Shown piece by piece: positions 50,078 to 62,891 of a stretch of DNA of 64,000 nucleotides. The notes beneath the pieces were generated by a model. The model did not search any database and was not told where the DNA came from. It was given only the letters and a program-made list of their open reading frames with translations. Origin of the DNA: Mesostigma viride (Eukaryota; Streptophyta; Mesostigmatophyceae; Mesostigmatales; Mesostigmataceae); the NCBI GenBank assembly GCA_009746045.1, contig RPFO01000050.1, positions 4,679,824 through 4,743,823 on the forward strand, in the 5' to 3' direction. Both the position numbers and the translations under genes were made by a program. Each line of letters begins with the position of its first letter. The first letter of the stretch is position 1.

Positions 50078-53000
50078 TTACCCTCCAGCTGGTGAAGCCC
50101 TAGCGTGTCCGCTAGAGTGCGCCTCACCGAAGTATGGCCGAAATCTATGGCCCAAAGTGACGACGCCAGTCACGGGGGGCAGTCTGCCCGCGAGGTCCCA
50201 CACCACCTGGGGCACCCGCACCTGCAGGGCGCGGTGGAGCCCCACGTAATGGTCCACGGACGAAAACTGGCGCCACCGGCCACGCTTTTGGATGTCCGCG
50301 ATTGGTACCCCGCGCAGGTAGTCATGGGTGGCCCCCCCGTGGCGCATGCTGTAGGGTGAAAACATCCCCCGCAAGCCAAGGAGGTCCCAGGCGGCGTGCC
50401 ACCGCCGCAAGAAACGGCTGTAGCTGAGTGCGCCAAAGAGCAGCTCCTCGTGCGCCCGCCCAGCACACAGGGCGCCAAGCAACGTGAGTGAAAGGGGCTC
50501 AACAACCACCACTGCCTGGGCCTGGCCCTTGGCTGTCTTGGGGTCGCGTAGCAGCAGCGCACCCTGGTTACTGGGCCCCAGGCGGAAGTCCCCGCGCAGA
50601 GCCACGTCCCCCACGCGAAGCTTGAACGCTTCTCCGATGCGCAAGTATTGCTGAAAAACAATGATGCAGCAGCAGGCAGCTAATATCGAGCCTTGTGCAC
50701 GAAGAATGTTTGCCACGAGGTACAGTAGCTGCCACGGGACGGGGTGAGGGCTCTGCACGGGAACTCGTCGCGCCCAGCCGGCCAGCAAGCGACGCGCCTC
50801 GTACCACCCCTTAATCTCGTTGGGGAAGTACAGCTGCAGCCCGCATAATGCGCGCACAACCATGGTCCGGCTTCCCCCTTCCTCATACACGCTGACCAGC
50901 CACTCACAAAAGACGCCTTCCGCCTCCGTCTTGGCCACGGGAGCGAGGGGTTGACCATACTCCACGTACGCCCTCAGCGCTCGGTGATATGCAGCTAGCG
51001 TGCTGGGCTGCACAGTGGCCTCCAGCAATTCCTGCCGCCCATGTGGCCCCGGATTGCTCTCCACGTCGCCATCCGCAGTGAGGTTGCGCACCCATCGACC
51101 ACGACTGGGCGCGTCGGCCGGGTTGCGCTCCGACCTCACATACACCCAGTGGTAGCGGGTGTTGCTGGCCAGCCCTAGCGCGATCGCCCGGCGGCACCAG
51201 GCGTTCAGCCGGTAGGACGACGAACGCCCTTTGACGAGCGCACCGACAACTGCCGAATTGTCCACCAGCCGCACGTGACGTTGCTGCCAGTGAACCTGTG
51301 AGCGCAGGCCCCACTCGATCCCTTGCACAGCCGCACGAATCTCCTTCTCGTTGATGTGGGCCGAGGGATCGAGCCACCGGTGGGCAAGAGCGGTGCGCCA
51401 CTGCGCCGCTGCCATGGCTCGGTGCTCAATCTCCCCTGTGCGCTCCACGCTGGCCGTCTCAGAGTCCACACAGAGCGTCTTCCAGCCCTTCCGCTCCCGA
51501 CAGTTGGACAGGCCACGCACCGCAGGCGCCTCCCACCGGCTGTACACCACCCCAGAACCGTGGGTTGACGCATCAGTGGCCACCACGGTGCAGCTCAGGG
51601 GCTGGTCGCGCTGCGCATGCACCAGCGGGGCCAAGTCCATTGCAGCCTGGAGCTCTTCCCTTACACTACCCCACAGCCGATAGCTCCAGCCCCGCTTGTG
51701 CACCAGGACTTGCTGCAGCAAGCGGTAGGCGTGAAACCAGATGGACAGTAGACCCCGACGCAGCAAGTGGACCCACACCCACCGTCCCAGCAACGAGGCC
51801 AGTTGGTGGTAAGTGGCCCGTCCACGCCCCAGCATTGCCTGCGTGTCGCGCACCAAGGCCGCCATCCGGGCCGCGCTCGGCCGCATGGACCCGTCCTGGC
51901 AGAACTCAATCCCCAAGATTTCCACCGGGCGCCCCTCCTCAGCTCTCTCCACCTTCTTCTCGTTGACCACCAACCCCTTGGGACCGTAGCTCTCCTCGCA
52001 CGCCTTGGTGAGCACGGCGTTGGTCTCCTCCGCGCTCCGCCCATGGGTGACCCCCAGATCATCGATCATGACCAGCTGAGCGGGATGTGGGGGATCCTCC
52101 GGCAGCAGCCGCCACGCTGCACTGGCTGCGCTCTCCACCAACTCCAGCCGGTCCATGCCATCCCCGCGCACTGTGCGCACCCCCATCAAGTGCATGGGAT
52201 ATGACAGCCCTCTCTTGGCATCGAGCACCCCGCCCCGTAGAGACAGTGCAGGTGGGCAACCTGTGCAAGGACCACCGAGTGGCTCCAGCCCATGACAAGG
52301 ACCCGGAACCTGGGGTACAACTTTCGCCGTCGTCCCAGCTGGCCGACCTCATCGGACCACACGGGGGGCAGCGAGAAATAGGGGCGCCAGCTCTCAGGTA
52401 CCTCGAACCGGTAATAGTAGGTGTCAAGGTCTGTCTTGCCCGAATAGCATGGCGCCCCCACACTCAGCTCAGCGACCTCGCCCAAGTTAGGCAGGTAACA
52501 GGTAGGCGGCTTGAGGAAGCGCCGGTTGCACGGCACCATATTCCCTATAAACCGCTGCCGTCGTTCGCTGGGCTCCACAACCCCGGGGTCTTTCTTGGGG
52601 ACGGCAAAACAGCCGTTCACCACAGGGGCGCCTCCTCACTGTACTCGATCATCCGCGTCTCCGCCAGCCTGATGCTCAGTCGTGCGTACGCCGCATCGCT
52701 TGCACAACCATGAGACACCCGGCCCCGCCGCATCCACGCCCCCGCCTCCGCGTCGCATCTTTGTAGAATGTTGTTTATGTCCTCATACGTCCTCTGCCAT
52801 GCCTCCGGCAGGCAGTCCAGCAGCTTGACACTACCTGCAGCTCCTCCTTTTGGCAGTGCCAGCCTCTCCGGGTCAATAATTTCGTATTGACCGCCCGGCC
52901 CGTATGGCGCGGGCTCTGCGTCCCCCGTGTCTGTCGCCTCCGCTACGGCGGTAAGCCGGCGGTTGTAGACGCGGGCAGCATCCTCCATCCCTTGTAGGGC

Positions 53001-53241
53001 GGCCCTTTGGGCGACGGTGCAGGGGCTCGCAGTAATAGCCTGCTGCTGCACCGCCGGTCCACCGGACCGTTCCCGGGTCCTGCCCCACAGCCAGTTCAGG
53101 CCCCTTGTGGCCCGCTCTTGACACCGCAGCCTTGCTCTGGCACGCAGAGCGCGCTGCAGCCTGCGGTTGGATCGCAGGCGGCTGCGGTCGAGCGGGGGGA
53201 CCATCTTCACTGGCAGCGGGAGCACACCCCTGCCCCTCACT
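50078..53241 (-). pseudogene. pol: Family C pol (copy 2), frameshifted
   Basis: From the GTG overlapping the gag stop (53240) the -1 frame is open to 52617 (here the 6-C run is intact), then come the same TG insertion and the same one-base loss as in copy 1, then the long part 52228-50078 with IDD, RNase H motifs, 2A (51067-51044) and recombinase. A further one-base loss in the final C-run (6 versus 7) replaces the normal end DWRRHFGP with a 34-residue extension; the original stop corresponds to about 50130. Confidence 0.85.
51044..51067 (-). other. Canonical 2A motif in family C pol (copy 2)
   Basis: Minus strand codes DVESNPGP, identical in nucleotide sequence to copy 1, and in frame within the open part of pol. 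Confidence 0.85.
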
Positions 53242-53977
53242 TGTCCTTTTTGGCCGCCGCCGCCGCCGCCGATGCCAGCTCCGCCTCCTGGCGAGCCGCC
53301 TTCCGCGCTGCCCGGGCTGCTGCGCTTCCAATAGTACTGCCCTCCACCAGTGGCAGCAGGTGCATCGCCCCGTTGTTCCAGCCGCTGGTCTTCTCCACCA
53401 TGAGGAACGCCTCGACCACACGCGCCAGGTACTCGAAGCAGGCCAGCTCCGTCACCACATCCTCCCCCAGCTCTTGGATGGCCACATCCAGAATGTAGGT
53501 CAGGTTGTTGCACACCAGATGGTGCGTGCTGTTCTTCCACCCGCGGGGGGCTCCCGGTGCAGCCCCAACGCCCTCCTGCTCCTTGCGAAGGGCCAAGCGG
53601 GCCTGCAGGCTCCCGTGCGCGACCTGGCGCGCATCCAGCACCTGCAGCGGCAGCACCCTGTCGTCGCGGTCCTTGACCAACAGGCGCCAGGCCACTTTGA
53701 AAGCTCGCCGGGGGAGACGCACCCCCTTGGTGGTTCGGCGCAGGTCTCTCTCCCTCACACGCTCCCGCGATCGACGCGAGCTCCGCTGGGAGGAGTCCCG
53801 ACTCGTGCTCCGGCTGCTGGACCGCTGCCGCTCCTTGCGACGCTCGCGGGAGCGATCCCGACGCCCCTTGGGCTCCGCAGAACGGCCCCTGCCATGCCCA
53901 CGTCGCTCCCGGGACTTGTCGCGGCGCGACCGAGCGCCACCCCTGCCCCTGCCACGGCCTCTGCTCTCGCTGTCGGA

Positions 53978-54031
<54 letters not shown>

Positions 54032-54742
54032 GCGACTCTCGTCGCTCCCACTGCTGGTGTCTGTCGAGCCTGGGCTGCTCCCGCGCCGCGCGCGTCTCTT
54101 CTCCTGGCGCTTGCTCTTCGGATGGCCCTTGCCCCCCTTGTCCTCGCGCTGGCTCTTCCCTTTCCTCGCGTCCCTCCTCTTCCCCCGCGCCAGGGCTTGC
54201 AACTCCGCTCCGATGAGCTCGCGGACGCCCGCCAGAAGGGCAGCATTCTCTGCCAGCTTTCGGTTCCTGCCCTGAGACTTCTTTCCCTTGGCGCGAGCAG
54301 CAGCAGGGGCCAGCTGCTCGCGCGCGTCCAAAAAATCCTCAGAGCTCGTCGCGTCCTCCTCTTCCTCGTCGGTGCCGTTGCTGGGAGGATCCTTTCGGGT
54401 CCTTTCGCCCCTGGCTGGACCAGTCTTCCCCTTGCCCCCAGTGGCCACTGGGGGCTTCTTCATCTCTAGAGTAATGGCCTTGCACAACATGGAACCCATG
54501 TCGGAATCACTTGACCCCTCACTAATCTGGAGCCCTGCAGTCTTGAGAAACTGTCCCAAGGATGTCAAACGACCCTCAGACATAGTAGTAAGCCTTTGGG
54601 CCCAGTTTGGACCGAGATACTCAGTCAAGAACTTCAAAGTCGTTAACAACTCCTTGCCCCCCTGAAAATACGATTTTTTCACATTTAATAAGAAATCTCG
54701 GTCTACTGCCTCAAGGGTGGTGTCTTCGTGATCACTAGCCAT
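53237..54742 (-). CDS. gag: Family C Gag with RS domain (copy 2)
   Basis: Intact 501-codon ORF, one Ser shorter than copy 1 in the AGC tract and otherwise the same: N-terminal domain, RS domain of about 130 residues, conserved C-terminal Gag domain, KKDK end. ATG at 54742 reads MASDHEDTTLE. That gag stays open in both copies while pol does not suggests either recent origin from one defective master or supply of Pol in trans. Confidence 0.8.
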
Positions 54743-54983
54743 TATAGAATTCAAAGATGAAGAAATTTCTCACAACTAGGCTCAATATTCCGCAATCTTG
54801 GAGACTGAGAAAAATTTCGGACTGAAAATTTGTCACTCAGTTCTACCTTGCGGACTTTTACTCCCGTTGCGCAAACCCGTCAAAACTTGGTGCGAAAACC
54901 GTCAAAATGTTGTCGGCTATTGTCTCACGATTAGTTTGACACCAACTTTGTCAAAAACGGTGAAGTATTGCTCTAGTTGTGTT

Positions 54984-55492
54984 GAAAACTGATAAGCTGG
55001 CTTGGCAGCCATCACCACCTTGAAATACATCGCATCAACGTTGCATCCGTGACACACGCAAGTGCGGCGCCCCGCTGGCGCGGCGCTCCATGTAAGAATG
55101 ACCTCAGAATACTACTGTACTAGATCTAGGACCCTGATACTACTTTTTTCAACATTGTACTACATTTTTATGATGTCACACATGTTCTGTCATGCCAGAA
55201 CCGTTCAGCAACCACCTGGCATATCTTGAGGGTCCCTGGATACTAGTTGAAGTAGATTGAACTCGTTTGAACTAGTTTGTACTACCTGTACTAACTTTGA
55301 ACTAGTTCGAACTACATCTGAGGCCCATCCAAGGCTGTCAGACCCTCCAGAGAGGGCGTGGCCACCCCGTTTGGCTCCCGCATGTCGACTTGCACCACTG
55401 GGCAACGGTGTAGCGCCTCCAAGGTAGCGGCGCACCTCCATCCCTCCGCTCCCCCAGGCAAAATCAGGGAATCCCGATCGTAAGATCAATCA
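54984..55492 (-). repeat. Family C A1 repeat (copy 2)
   Basis: Complete reverse-oriented A repeat, left end TGATTGATC at 55492, directly abutting the 22-bp duplication. Confidence 0.9.
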
Positions 55493-56017
55493 CGCAGTTA
55501 CGGACGTAAATTAGGTCCTTTGCCTCAGTCGTTCTTAGGTTTACGTGTAGCTTGTACTGTTGGACACTGTTGTCCCAGTACTGTGGTGCATTGGATGCCT
55601 TTGGCGTCGCAACGCGTACTTTAGTTAGTGGTCCTTATCCTTTGGGTAGAATGTAGTGGACCAGCGTGCATCTGTGCATTTGTAGGCGAGGGCCATGTCG
55701 GCCCGAGCATGCTGGACCGTTGGTGATCATTTATGCACGTTCTACCCCTCGTGTTGACACTCGGCGTGTGTTAATGAATTGACACATATAGCTACGGTCA
55801 CGGCAGTGTAGTAGTGTTTCCTTCCTCTATTCCTGGAATAAACGGGGTTCGGGTAAATGGCTTATGGCGTATTATAGTCGTACTTACGTAAATGCACTGA
55901 GATCCGGATCGTCACGTTCGTCTTTCGCGCAGGGTTTGACTAGAGGTGGCCTCACTAATTTAGGTAGCATTAGACCAGTTAGAGGTAGAGGCGGAGGTAG
56001 AGGACTGAGTCGTAACA

Positions 56018-57014
56018 TCCAGGCATCGTTTGAGACTTCGCTAGTGGGGCGCACTCCAGCAGACAAGCTGGGGCCCCACTGTTGGTGACAGGCTTCCCCG
56101 CGACCAGTAAGTGAGGGGCACTCTAGCAGGCATGCTAGGCCTTCACTATTGGTGACGGGTCCTCCACGGCCACAATGGCCAGGCTGGGGGAAGCGGGGAG
56201 TGAGATGGCAGCATCAGCTGGCTGGGGGGGGCTGCAGAAGCTTTATTCACCAATTATGCGACTTTGGTGCAAGAGTCTCTTGTGCGTAAACGTATTTTGT
56301 GAAAAATAATGTCTGGAGCCCTCAGTAATGGAGTGAACGAGTTGAGACATGCATAGGGATGGTTGATCTCCCTCGATCAGGATTCCCTGATTTGTCGGGG
56401 CGGAGGGAGCGAAGGAGGCGAGGGACGCCGCTGGGTGACAGCACATATAAAAAATAAATAGAGCATTTAATATTTTATAATAGGCCCTGGTCTTTTATAA
56501 GGGGCAGTAGTCACAATGTATAAGGGCCCTGGAATTTAATAAAGGGCGCCAGTGTGGTGGTACGAGATCTGCCCTCTAATAGGGTGAAAGTCCGTACAAG
56601 TAACTTGTAAACTAGTTCCAAGTACTTCACTTGGACTACAGGGTAGTACAGTCTACTTCAATCTACTTCAAACCAGTTCATTCTAGTTCAAACCAGTGCT
56701 GACGTGTTCAGGCGTAGCACTGGACGCTCAGGAGGTGAACGGACCTACTGGGGTGTAGTAGACCAAGACTAAACGTAGTACAATAATGTCAAAAGAATTA
56801 GTAGGGATGGGTTCCTTGTAGTACAACTGGCCAAGGGTGCTTTTGGCGCCAAAACCGGGGTGTACCGGACTTGCATCCGCCACGGTGGGCAAGTACGCTG
56901 CCACTTCGCATGGTGTACGAATATTGTATGGGTCACGGAATTGTGTTTGGACCCGAATTAGAAGGACCTGGGCCGCCGCCGGCCCAAGTCTGAGAAAAAG
57001 TGCTGGCATATAAA
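56018..57014 (+). mobile_element. Family B 3' remnant, copy 4
   Basis: Begins in B internal sequence (GTTTGAGACTTCGCTAG), contains both 3' hairpins (about 56043-56080 and 56110-56147), B1 (about 56195-56359) and A2 truncated at 57014 (GCTGGCATATAA). B2 is absent. It abuts the LTR end at 56017 on the left and a LINE-like sequence on the right. Confidence 0.8.
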
Positions 57015-57480
57015 ATAACCTCCGACACCGCCGCCTCCTCTTTGCCGGCCATCTTCCCCGCACAGACCAGGTGAATACCGATGTGGGCCCTGCCGGGGGG
57101 CTTAAGACGGGCCAACCAGGTAGACACCTCCTCTGGCAGGGTCCCCTTGTCCCATCGCAACCCACTGGCAAACTTGCGCGCGCCGGGCACCGGCGCGGCG
57201 CAACCCGGACCTATGTGACACAACTACTTGAAGATGCAGGGCTTCTGGGACTATCCGTACTCCGCGCCCGCATGATTGACAAGGAGAAATGGGCTGCCAT
57301 CTGCGATAAGCACCTTCCCGAGGGGTATGCTTCCTATTTTCTCCCCACGGGCCCCGCGGCCCGTTGCTAGCCAGGGTAGAAGTCCGCAGGTAGAGGTTAT
57401 TGGTCCTGAGGAGAACCGCTACACTACCGCCTCGTCTGCCATTGTAAACAGTAGAGGACAGCTCGGATGAGGATTACATC
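57015..57480 (+). pseudogene. Probable LINE ORF2 C-terminal tail
   Basis: The plus frame to TAG near 57370 reads PGRHLLWQGPLVPSQPTGK, RRGATRTYVTQLLEDAG and RARMIDKEKWAAI. This resembles the C-terminal region of CR1/Jockey-type ORF2 (a basic stretch, then a degenerate helical segment ending in D+xxW). The RT domain is absent. Assigned from pattern only. Confidence 0.45.
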
Positions 57481-60400
57481 CCAATCTAGTGCTTAACGGT
57501 TGGGGGATGATGCAGACGATAGTTGTTTAAACTTTTGTGTAATTATTTTTCTAATGAGATTAGCATAGTACTCCGTGGCATGCCTTGTCGCGTTCGGGTG
57601 CCATATCATCCTGGACTGGTCATTACCGCTACTTGGAATGCATCCACTATCAGCAGTAATCATGTGTGTGATATGCCACCTATTTTATAGTCTCTTCGAG
57701 TAACGAAAAGAGGGTTCTCAGCCGAGGACAAGGAACTGTCCCTCGTGCCTGGTGACCACCTTATTGATCCCCTTGTGTACCGTCACGTGCCGCGTTTGAG
57801 TATCCTTGCTGGGGCGTTAGCTAGACGCTCCAACTAATCTAATTGCCACAATGATGATGGTGCAAGATGATGCTTTTGCCTCCCCTGCTATAGAACAATG
57901 CTTTCACACCACACACTTTGCACAGTCTGATGATGAAGCCGCACATGCGGAATTTATTGAGAAAGTTAATACAATTACAACACGTTGATAGTCTCAATAT
58001 TGATGCACTCCATGCTCACGAGCCCGCAGTTAGGCAGCGCTCCATGACATGCTACCGGCCTTGCTCCCAAGGAAAGGGAGAAACACGAAGGCCGCTAACG
58101 AGAAACTCGAAGAGACTACACGCTGCGTGAGAGTCCTCTTCGACTATGAACCAAACCATTCGTCATGCCACACGCATGACACACGCCACACTTAATTGTC
58201 AGTCCAGCCAGGAATGCCAAAACTATCTTGCTGCCTGAACCATGCAAATAGAAACCGCATTCCAGTTGCCGTCCTGGCTTTCTACCACACATGCCAACAA
58301 AAGCAGGGAGGCATCCCGACAAATCTAAATTGCTACCCTGTTGCCGATCTCATCTCCTAGAGGCTCCGGCATTTCTGTCCCTGGGAATGTCCGGCATTGA
58401 GTCACGTCCACCAAGGTCTGCACGCTCACACCTTGCGTGTGAGTGGCCCATGCAGCAAACATTGCTTCTAATCTTTCCTTTCTAGAAGAAATCCCTTTGT
58501 AGGGCTGCCAGCGATTTCGCATTCATTCCAGCGATCTGGCTCCGCACCGCAAATTGTCCTTTTCCATTTTCTGTCCAGTCCTCATAACGTTGACCCGCTA
58601 TTCTACACCACAAAGACACCTGGCCTGTCAATAGCCTCGGCGCTGTTGAAGTCCAGCAGTCCAGCTCCAGCTCCAGCTCCAGCTTTCAACTAACTCGCGT
58701 ATGATCCTCTCGACGCTGCGCACTTGTGCTGCCGTCCGCTCAAGTCAGTGCCCAGCTGTGCCTGGCCCGGCGCGCGTGCACGTACACTTCGTCCGCTCTT
58801 ATGCTGCAAGTGCTAGTGTCCCCCCCCGGTCACTAGCCTTTGTCGAAAATGCGTAGAAAACAAATTCCTTGCGCACGTCACCGGACCGTCTTGCATAATG
58901 GGCGCCCGGATGACATAGCTCACGTCGGTGACAGCTGTCGCGTCTGCGTGCCACAATCTCCGGCGCCACCATGGCGGCTGGCCACTCAGTGGGTTTTACC
59001 AAGACGTGGCGCGCCGAATATTTTCCGCGCGAAAAAATTCGCGGTACCAGCCGTACCGTGAAAAGTGGGTGCACCGTGCGCGCACCCCTTGCGGAAGTGG
59101 TCATGGCGACTGCGTTTAGGTGAAACTAGCAATGTAGGGCTAGAGAAATGCAAAAAAAATGCTCGAATGTTGAAGAAGATGATTTCATGATGTTGGGTTG
59201 TGGCGGCAAGTAGCTGGTTTACAATATTGCTGCTTTCTTTTACTGCCATCGGCATGGGGGTTAAACTGCATTTTTTGGTCGCGCGGAATAAAATAGAGTT
59301 CGTGATAGCGGCAGTAAATTCGCAGTTTTGGGGGCCTTTTTGACCGTCAAGGATGCATTAATATCGGTAGCATTGAATTCCAAACCGAACTGGTGCTTTT
59401 TGCTACATTTTCGGCCATTGTCGGTAAGTAATTCTTCAGGCCTGCGCAGTGCATGTCGGAATCTTCCATGGAAGAACGGCCGTTGTTGCGCGCCTGGGCG
59501 AGGGATCTGCGAGGGCAAGGTATAGATTTGTCGCGAATGTTATGTGCTATCAGTTCTTTCTTCTATGAGCTCATCGTTCGAAGGTTTTTGCGTTCTGTTT
59601 GGGCCGTTTCCGCCAGCTAGCTCGCCGTTGCTTGCCGAATACCTGGCAGCTTTAGATTGTTTTCGTTGATGTCGTGGTTAGGGCCGCTTCAGTCGAAGCC
59701 TATAGCTTCTCGGGAAGGTTTAAGGCATTTCATAAAACGTGTTCTGGCAAGGATGGTGTGCGTATGGACGCTTCTTGTTGTGTTAGAGTGACGCACCCTC
59801 TCTTCGCAGCGGCATCACAGCGCTCATGCGCTGGAGGGCCGCCAATGGTTTCTTTCCATTTTATCGTGCAGGGGAGGAAGTGTTTTATTGACGATCATGT
59901 TGGAGATATTGCATTTGTGTGACTGCATGTAGATAGCTGCCACCATTGGTTTATTTGAGCTTTCCCTTGATATGATGATGTGAAAAGACTGCAATGTGCT
60001 GAGCCAACCATGGTTGACATGGTTGACTGCATGCCATCGTTGTATGCCATGATCTCCTTGGTTCCTTGCCCTCCATAGTTCCAGTTTGTTGCCCATCTCA
60101 GGTAGGGCAGTGAAGGAGTTGTTGCTGTGTTGATTAGCTTGGTTGGCATAAACCTTACACTCTAACCTGGGAGAAACATAGAAAATGCTGGTTAGGCATT
60201 TTAGTGCCATCATCATTATTGCTATTCACATGCTTATATGTCTGGCCATGCTCGAGGGACGGTGAAGGTGTATGAGGTGTGTGGCCACCCCTTTGTACTT
60301 CATAACATATTCAGCATGTATTTGATGCATGTTGGATGGCATGTAAAGTGTGATTGTGTTAACTTGGTTACTGAGTGGTCCTTAGCGCCTGTCAGGTGGT

Positions 60401-61237
60401 CGTCTAGGAAACCCATCAGTGCGTGTCACAGTGACCCCAAACCTTGAGCATGTGTCGTCATCAGTGTGCAAGAGTTATTTATATGTGCTTTTGGTCATAG
60501 ATTTGCTGAGTTCTAATCATGAAGTTTACAAGGTAACCTTGGGTTGACTAATGTGTATGCTCTCTTGGCATGTATGCCTAACGATCGTGTTGCTATGCTT
60601 AGGCTGGCAAGGTTGGCCATGCCGAGGGCAGGTGAGGGCAGATGAGGTGCCTAGCTGTTTGCTTATGTATTGTGATCGAGTAGGGCATGCTTTCAGGCTT
60701 TTTGGATGGAAAACATCATGCCTAACTGGCCTTGTACAAAGAAAAACCTCCTTTAGCTTATGTTCAGGTTTTAGCACGTTTAACTTTATAACTTGAGCTA
60801 GACTTGTCGGAATGACCTGGGACTTGGAAGACCGGTTGTCCCCCTGTTAGACGGATTTTCGCTGCAGAAAAAAGTATTTTTTTGACGTGTTTATAAAAAG
60901 TTATTCCCAATGTCCGGTAAAAAAAGGGTCGTTTTGCGGGGAAATTAATAACTGTTCGAGGTTTTGCCCTTTCCATGATGTAAATAGCTCAGCAAGCTAC
61001 AAACTCAGGGAACTAAAAACGCTGCAGGCAGTTTTGCAAATAAATGTGTGCATTGGCTGGGGCATACCCAGCCCTAATTAGCGTCTTTTGCTATTTATAG
61101 CGCATTATTGGTGTATATATGGGGGTAGTACCCCCAACAAGTGCATGGACAACTCACTAGAGATGTTATTTAGTGCCCCCAATCATAACTTAGCGTTGTG
61201 CAAATGAATTTCAAGTGATATTAGCATAGGTCAATTT
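57481..61237. other. Intergenic or old repeat sequence, no recognised gene
   Basis: Balanced composition. Short open stretches at 57851-57988 (MMMVQDDAFASPAIEQCF.., 45 codons) and 58049-58195 (MLPALLPRKGRNTKAANEK.., 48 codons) look protein-like but have no known domain and could be exons or transposon remnants. CCAGCT is repeated four times near 58660. 59040-59720 resembles the hAT internal region 21180-21780. 60240-60400 and 60600-60760 resemble each other (GGCCATGC..GAGGG..GATGAGGTG). The palindrome GGGGGTAGTACCCCC lies near 61122. Confidence 0.45.
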
Positions 61238-61256
61238 TTAACTCGTCGTCTGTCCC

Positions 61257-61284
61257 AACTCAGTCCTCACAAGAGGACTGAGTT
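61257..61284 (+). repeat. Subterminal hairpin, left end of TIR element
   Basis: AACTCAGTCCTC, loop ACAA, GAGGACTGAGTT: a perfect 12-bp stem. Two related hairpins in tandem lie at the right end (62892-62919 with loop TAGA, and 62921-62942 with loop CGTA). Confidence 0.8.
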
Positions 61285-62891
61285 GACAATTTTCAACCGC
61301 GTGTAGCGACTAGGTGGGGGGTCCATCCCAAATGTTTTGATGTGGATCTGGGGTGTACTAGATATCATTTTGTTGGCAAAAATACTGCATATGTGAAAAC
61401 TTGACCCGAACACCTGAAAATTACACGGACGTTGGGCGCCCCTCGCGAATTTGCATTTTTCGGGATAAGAACGAGTGGGAAAAATTCAATCAAATCCTGG
61501 TGCATGAAGAAAAAATATAGGCACGTAAACAACATAGTTCTTGAAGCGTGGCAAAAAACTGGGCTCCATTTGGCCACTGCAACTGCCTGAAACAATTAAA
61601 AAACTCTCAGTCCTCAGGAGAGGAATGGGGCTTTTGCTAACTTTGCTAGCATGTAAGTGCGGTCATACTACATCACCGTGGCCACCAACCATCCCAATCA
61701 ACTCATTTCCCTTCAAGCATTACAGGACAACACACTTGCATCATCATACTTCAGGTATATCATACCTTATCATGTAGTGAGAGCCTATGCATGCATGTAG
61801 GGAATGGGCTTGGATACCTACCAACAAAGGGTTATGTTATAAGTGCCAACCACCAATATAATGGGTAGGTTAAGCATATTTCCATTGTTTCAAACAACAA
61901 TAGATATGGCTATAACTGTTTTGCCTTGCCATGATGTGGCCAACATAGTTGCTGGCACATGATGGCAGTGGTTTGTCACCAAGACTTTTCACTCACCCGT
62001 AAAAGCTTGAATGCACCCTTGACGCAGCCCGTGGCCACACAATCATGCAGTATGAACGTAGCAAAAGAATAACTAACATCTATGAAGGTGTTTAAACCTG
62101 CACAGCTCCTAAAACCCTGCACAACTACACTGGGTTAAGGCAAATGCCTGCTAACATCATCTGAAAAGGGGGTTTTAGAGAGGGGCAGGCAACGGTCAAG
62201 AAAGAGCATCAAGACTTGAACCTGACAACGCCTCGCAAGCTTAAACTCATGTACGAACATCAAGGAACGAAGAGGCAACGATTATCCGGCTTTACCTGGC
62301 ACGGCTGGCGTTACCTTGGCCCAGGCGGTGCCCGCAAAAGTGGCACTTTGCGGCACATAGACCATGACGTGACAGAATGGTCGAGATCATCAAATCTATA
62401 CTGTCACTCAATATATTCTAATACAATTCATGTTAAAATGTAGAAAGAAACCTATCAGCCATTGAAATTGCGCCGGAAAGCAAGCGCAGTCATCAATTCC
62501 GTCGACCTGCCTTATCGCAGTTTTTTCCAGCAAGAACAGTGCCGACACCGGGTAAATCGCATCCCCGCGAGCTAAAAATTGATTTATATCATCTTTAGGG
62601 CATTTTAAATCTATTTACTGAGTTTGGACGGCTAACTCGTCCGCAAACGTAAACTGCATGCATGGGCGCGAGCCGCCATGGCTAGGTCGTGCATTTCCGG
62701 AACTCGCGTTTCACGTGGAAAAGTACCCTTACCACCTGTACTTTGACCGTACAGTTAGCCGCGCATACCAAATCCAAAAAAATCCCCAAAATATGTCCAA
62801 GAAAGATCTTTTCACGTAGTATTTGAATAAATTTTGAGAGAAATGTTTTGTCAAACATTCTGACCGGGGCGAATTTTCTACGAAACCCAAA

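Larger units (their letters stand above)
49228..55492 (-). mobile_element. Family C PAT-like retrotransposon, copy 2
   Basis: Minus-strand order: A1 55492-54984, gag 54742-53237, pol to about 50078, B1 50009-49865, A2 49864-49362, spacer, B2 to about 49233. B2 lacks its outer 55-60 bp, and a perfect 22-bp duplication of LTR sequence flanks the insertion (49206-49227 and 55493-55514). About six extra bases (ACTATA) sit at the truncated end. Nearly identical to copy 1. Confidence 0.9.
48024..56017 (+). mobile_element. LTR retrotransposon 3' end, split by solo A element and by C copy 2
   Basis: Pieces: 48024-48212 and 48890-49182 (3' internal region, ending in a G-rich polypurine tract GTGGGGGGGGAGG), LTR 49183-49227 plus 55515-56017. 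The LTR starts TGTTACG and ends CGTAACA, perfect inverted termini, total about 548 bp, with AATAAA near 55840. It is broken by C copy 2 with a 22-bp duplication. The 5' LTR and most coding sequence are absent. Ty3/gypsy versus copia cannot be told from these parts. Confidence 0.7.

Noticed and set aside
49228-55492. C1/C2 as arms of one giant inverted duplication or palindrome
   Set aside because: Each copy has its own flanks (hAT interior versus LTR) and its own ends, so they are separate insertions in opposite orientation.
55864-56088. ORF with RGRGGGRG, possible RNA-binding protein
   Set aside because: It lies inside the LTR, crosses the LTR/B-element joint at 56017 and so cannot be an ancestral gene.
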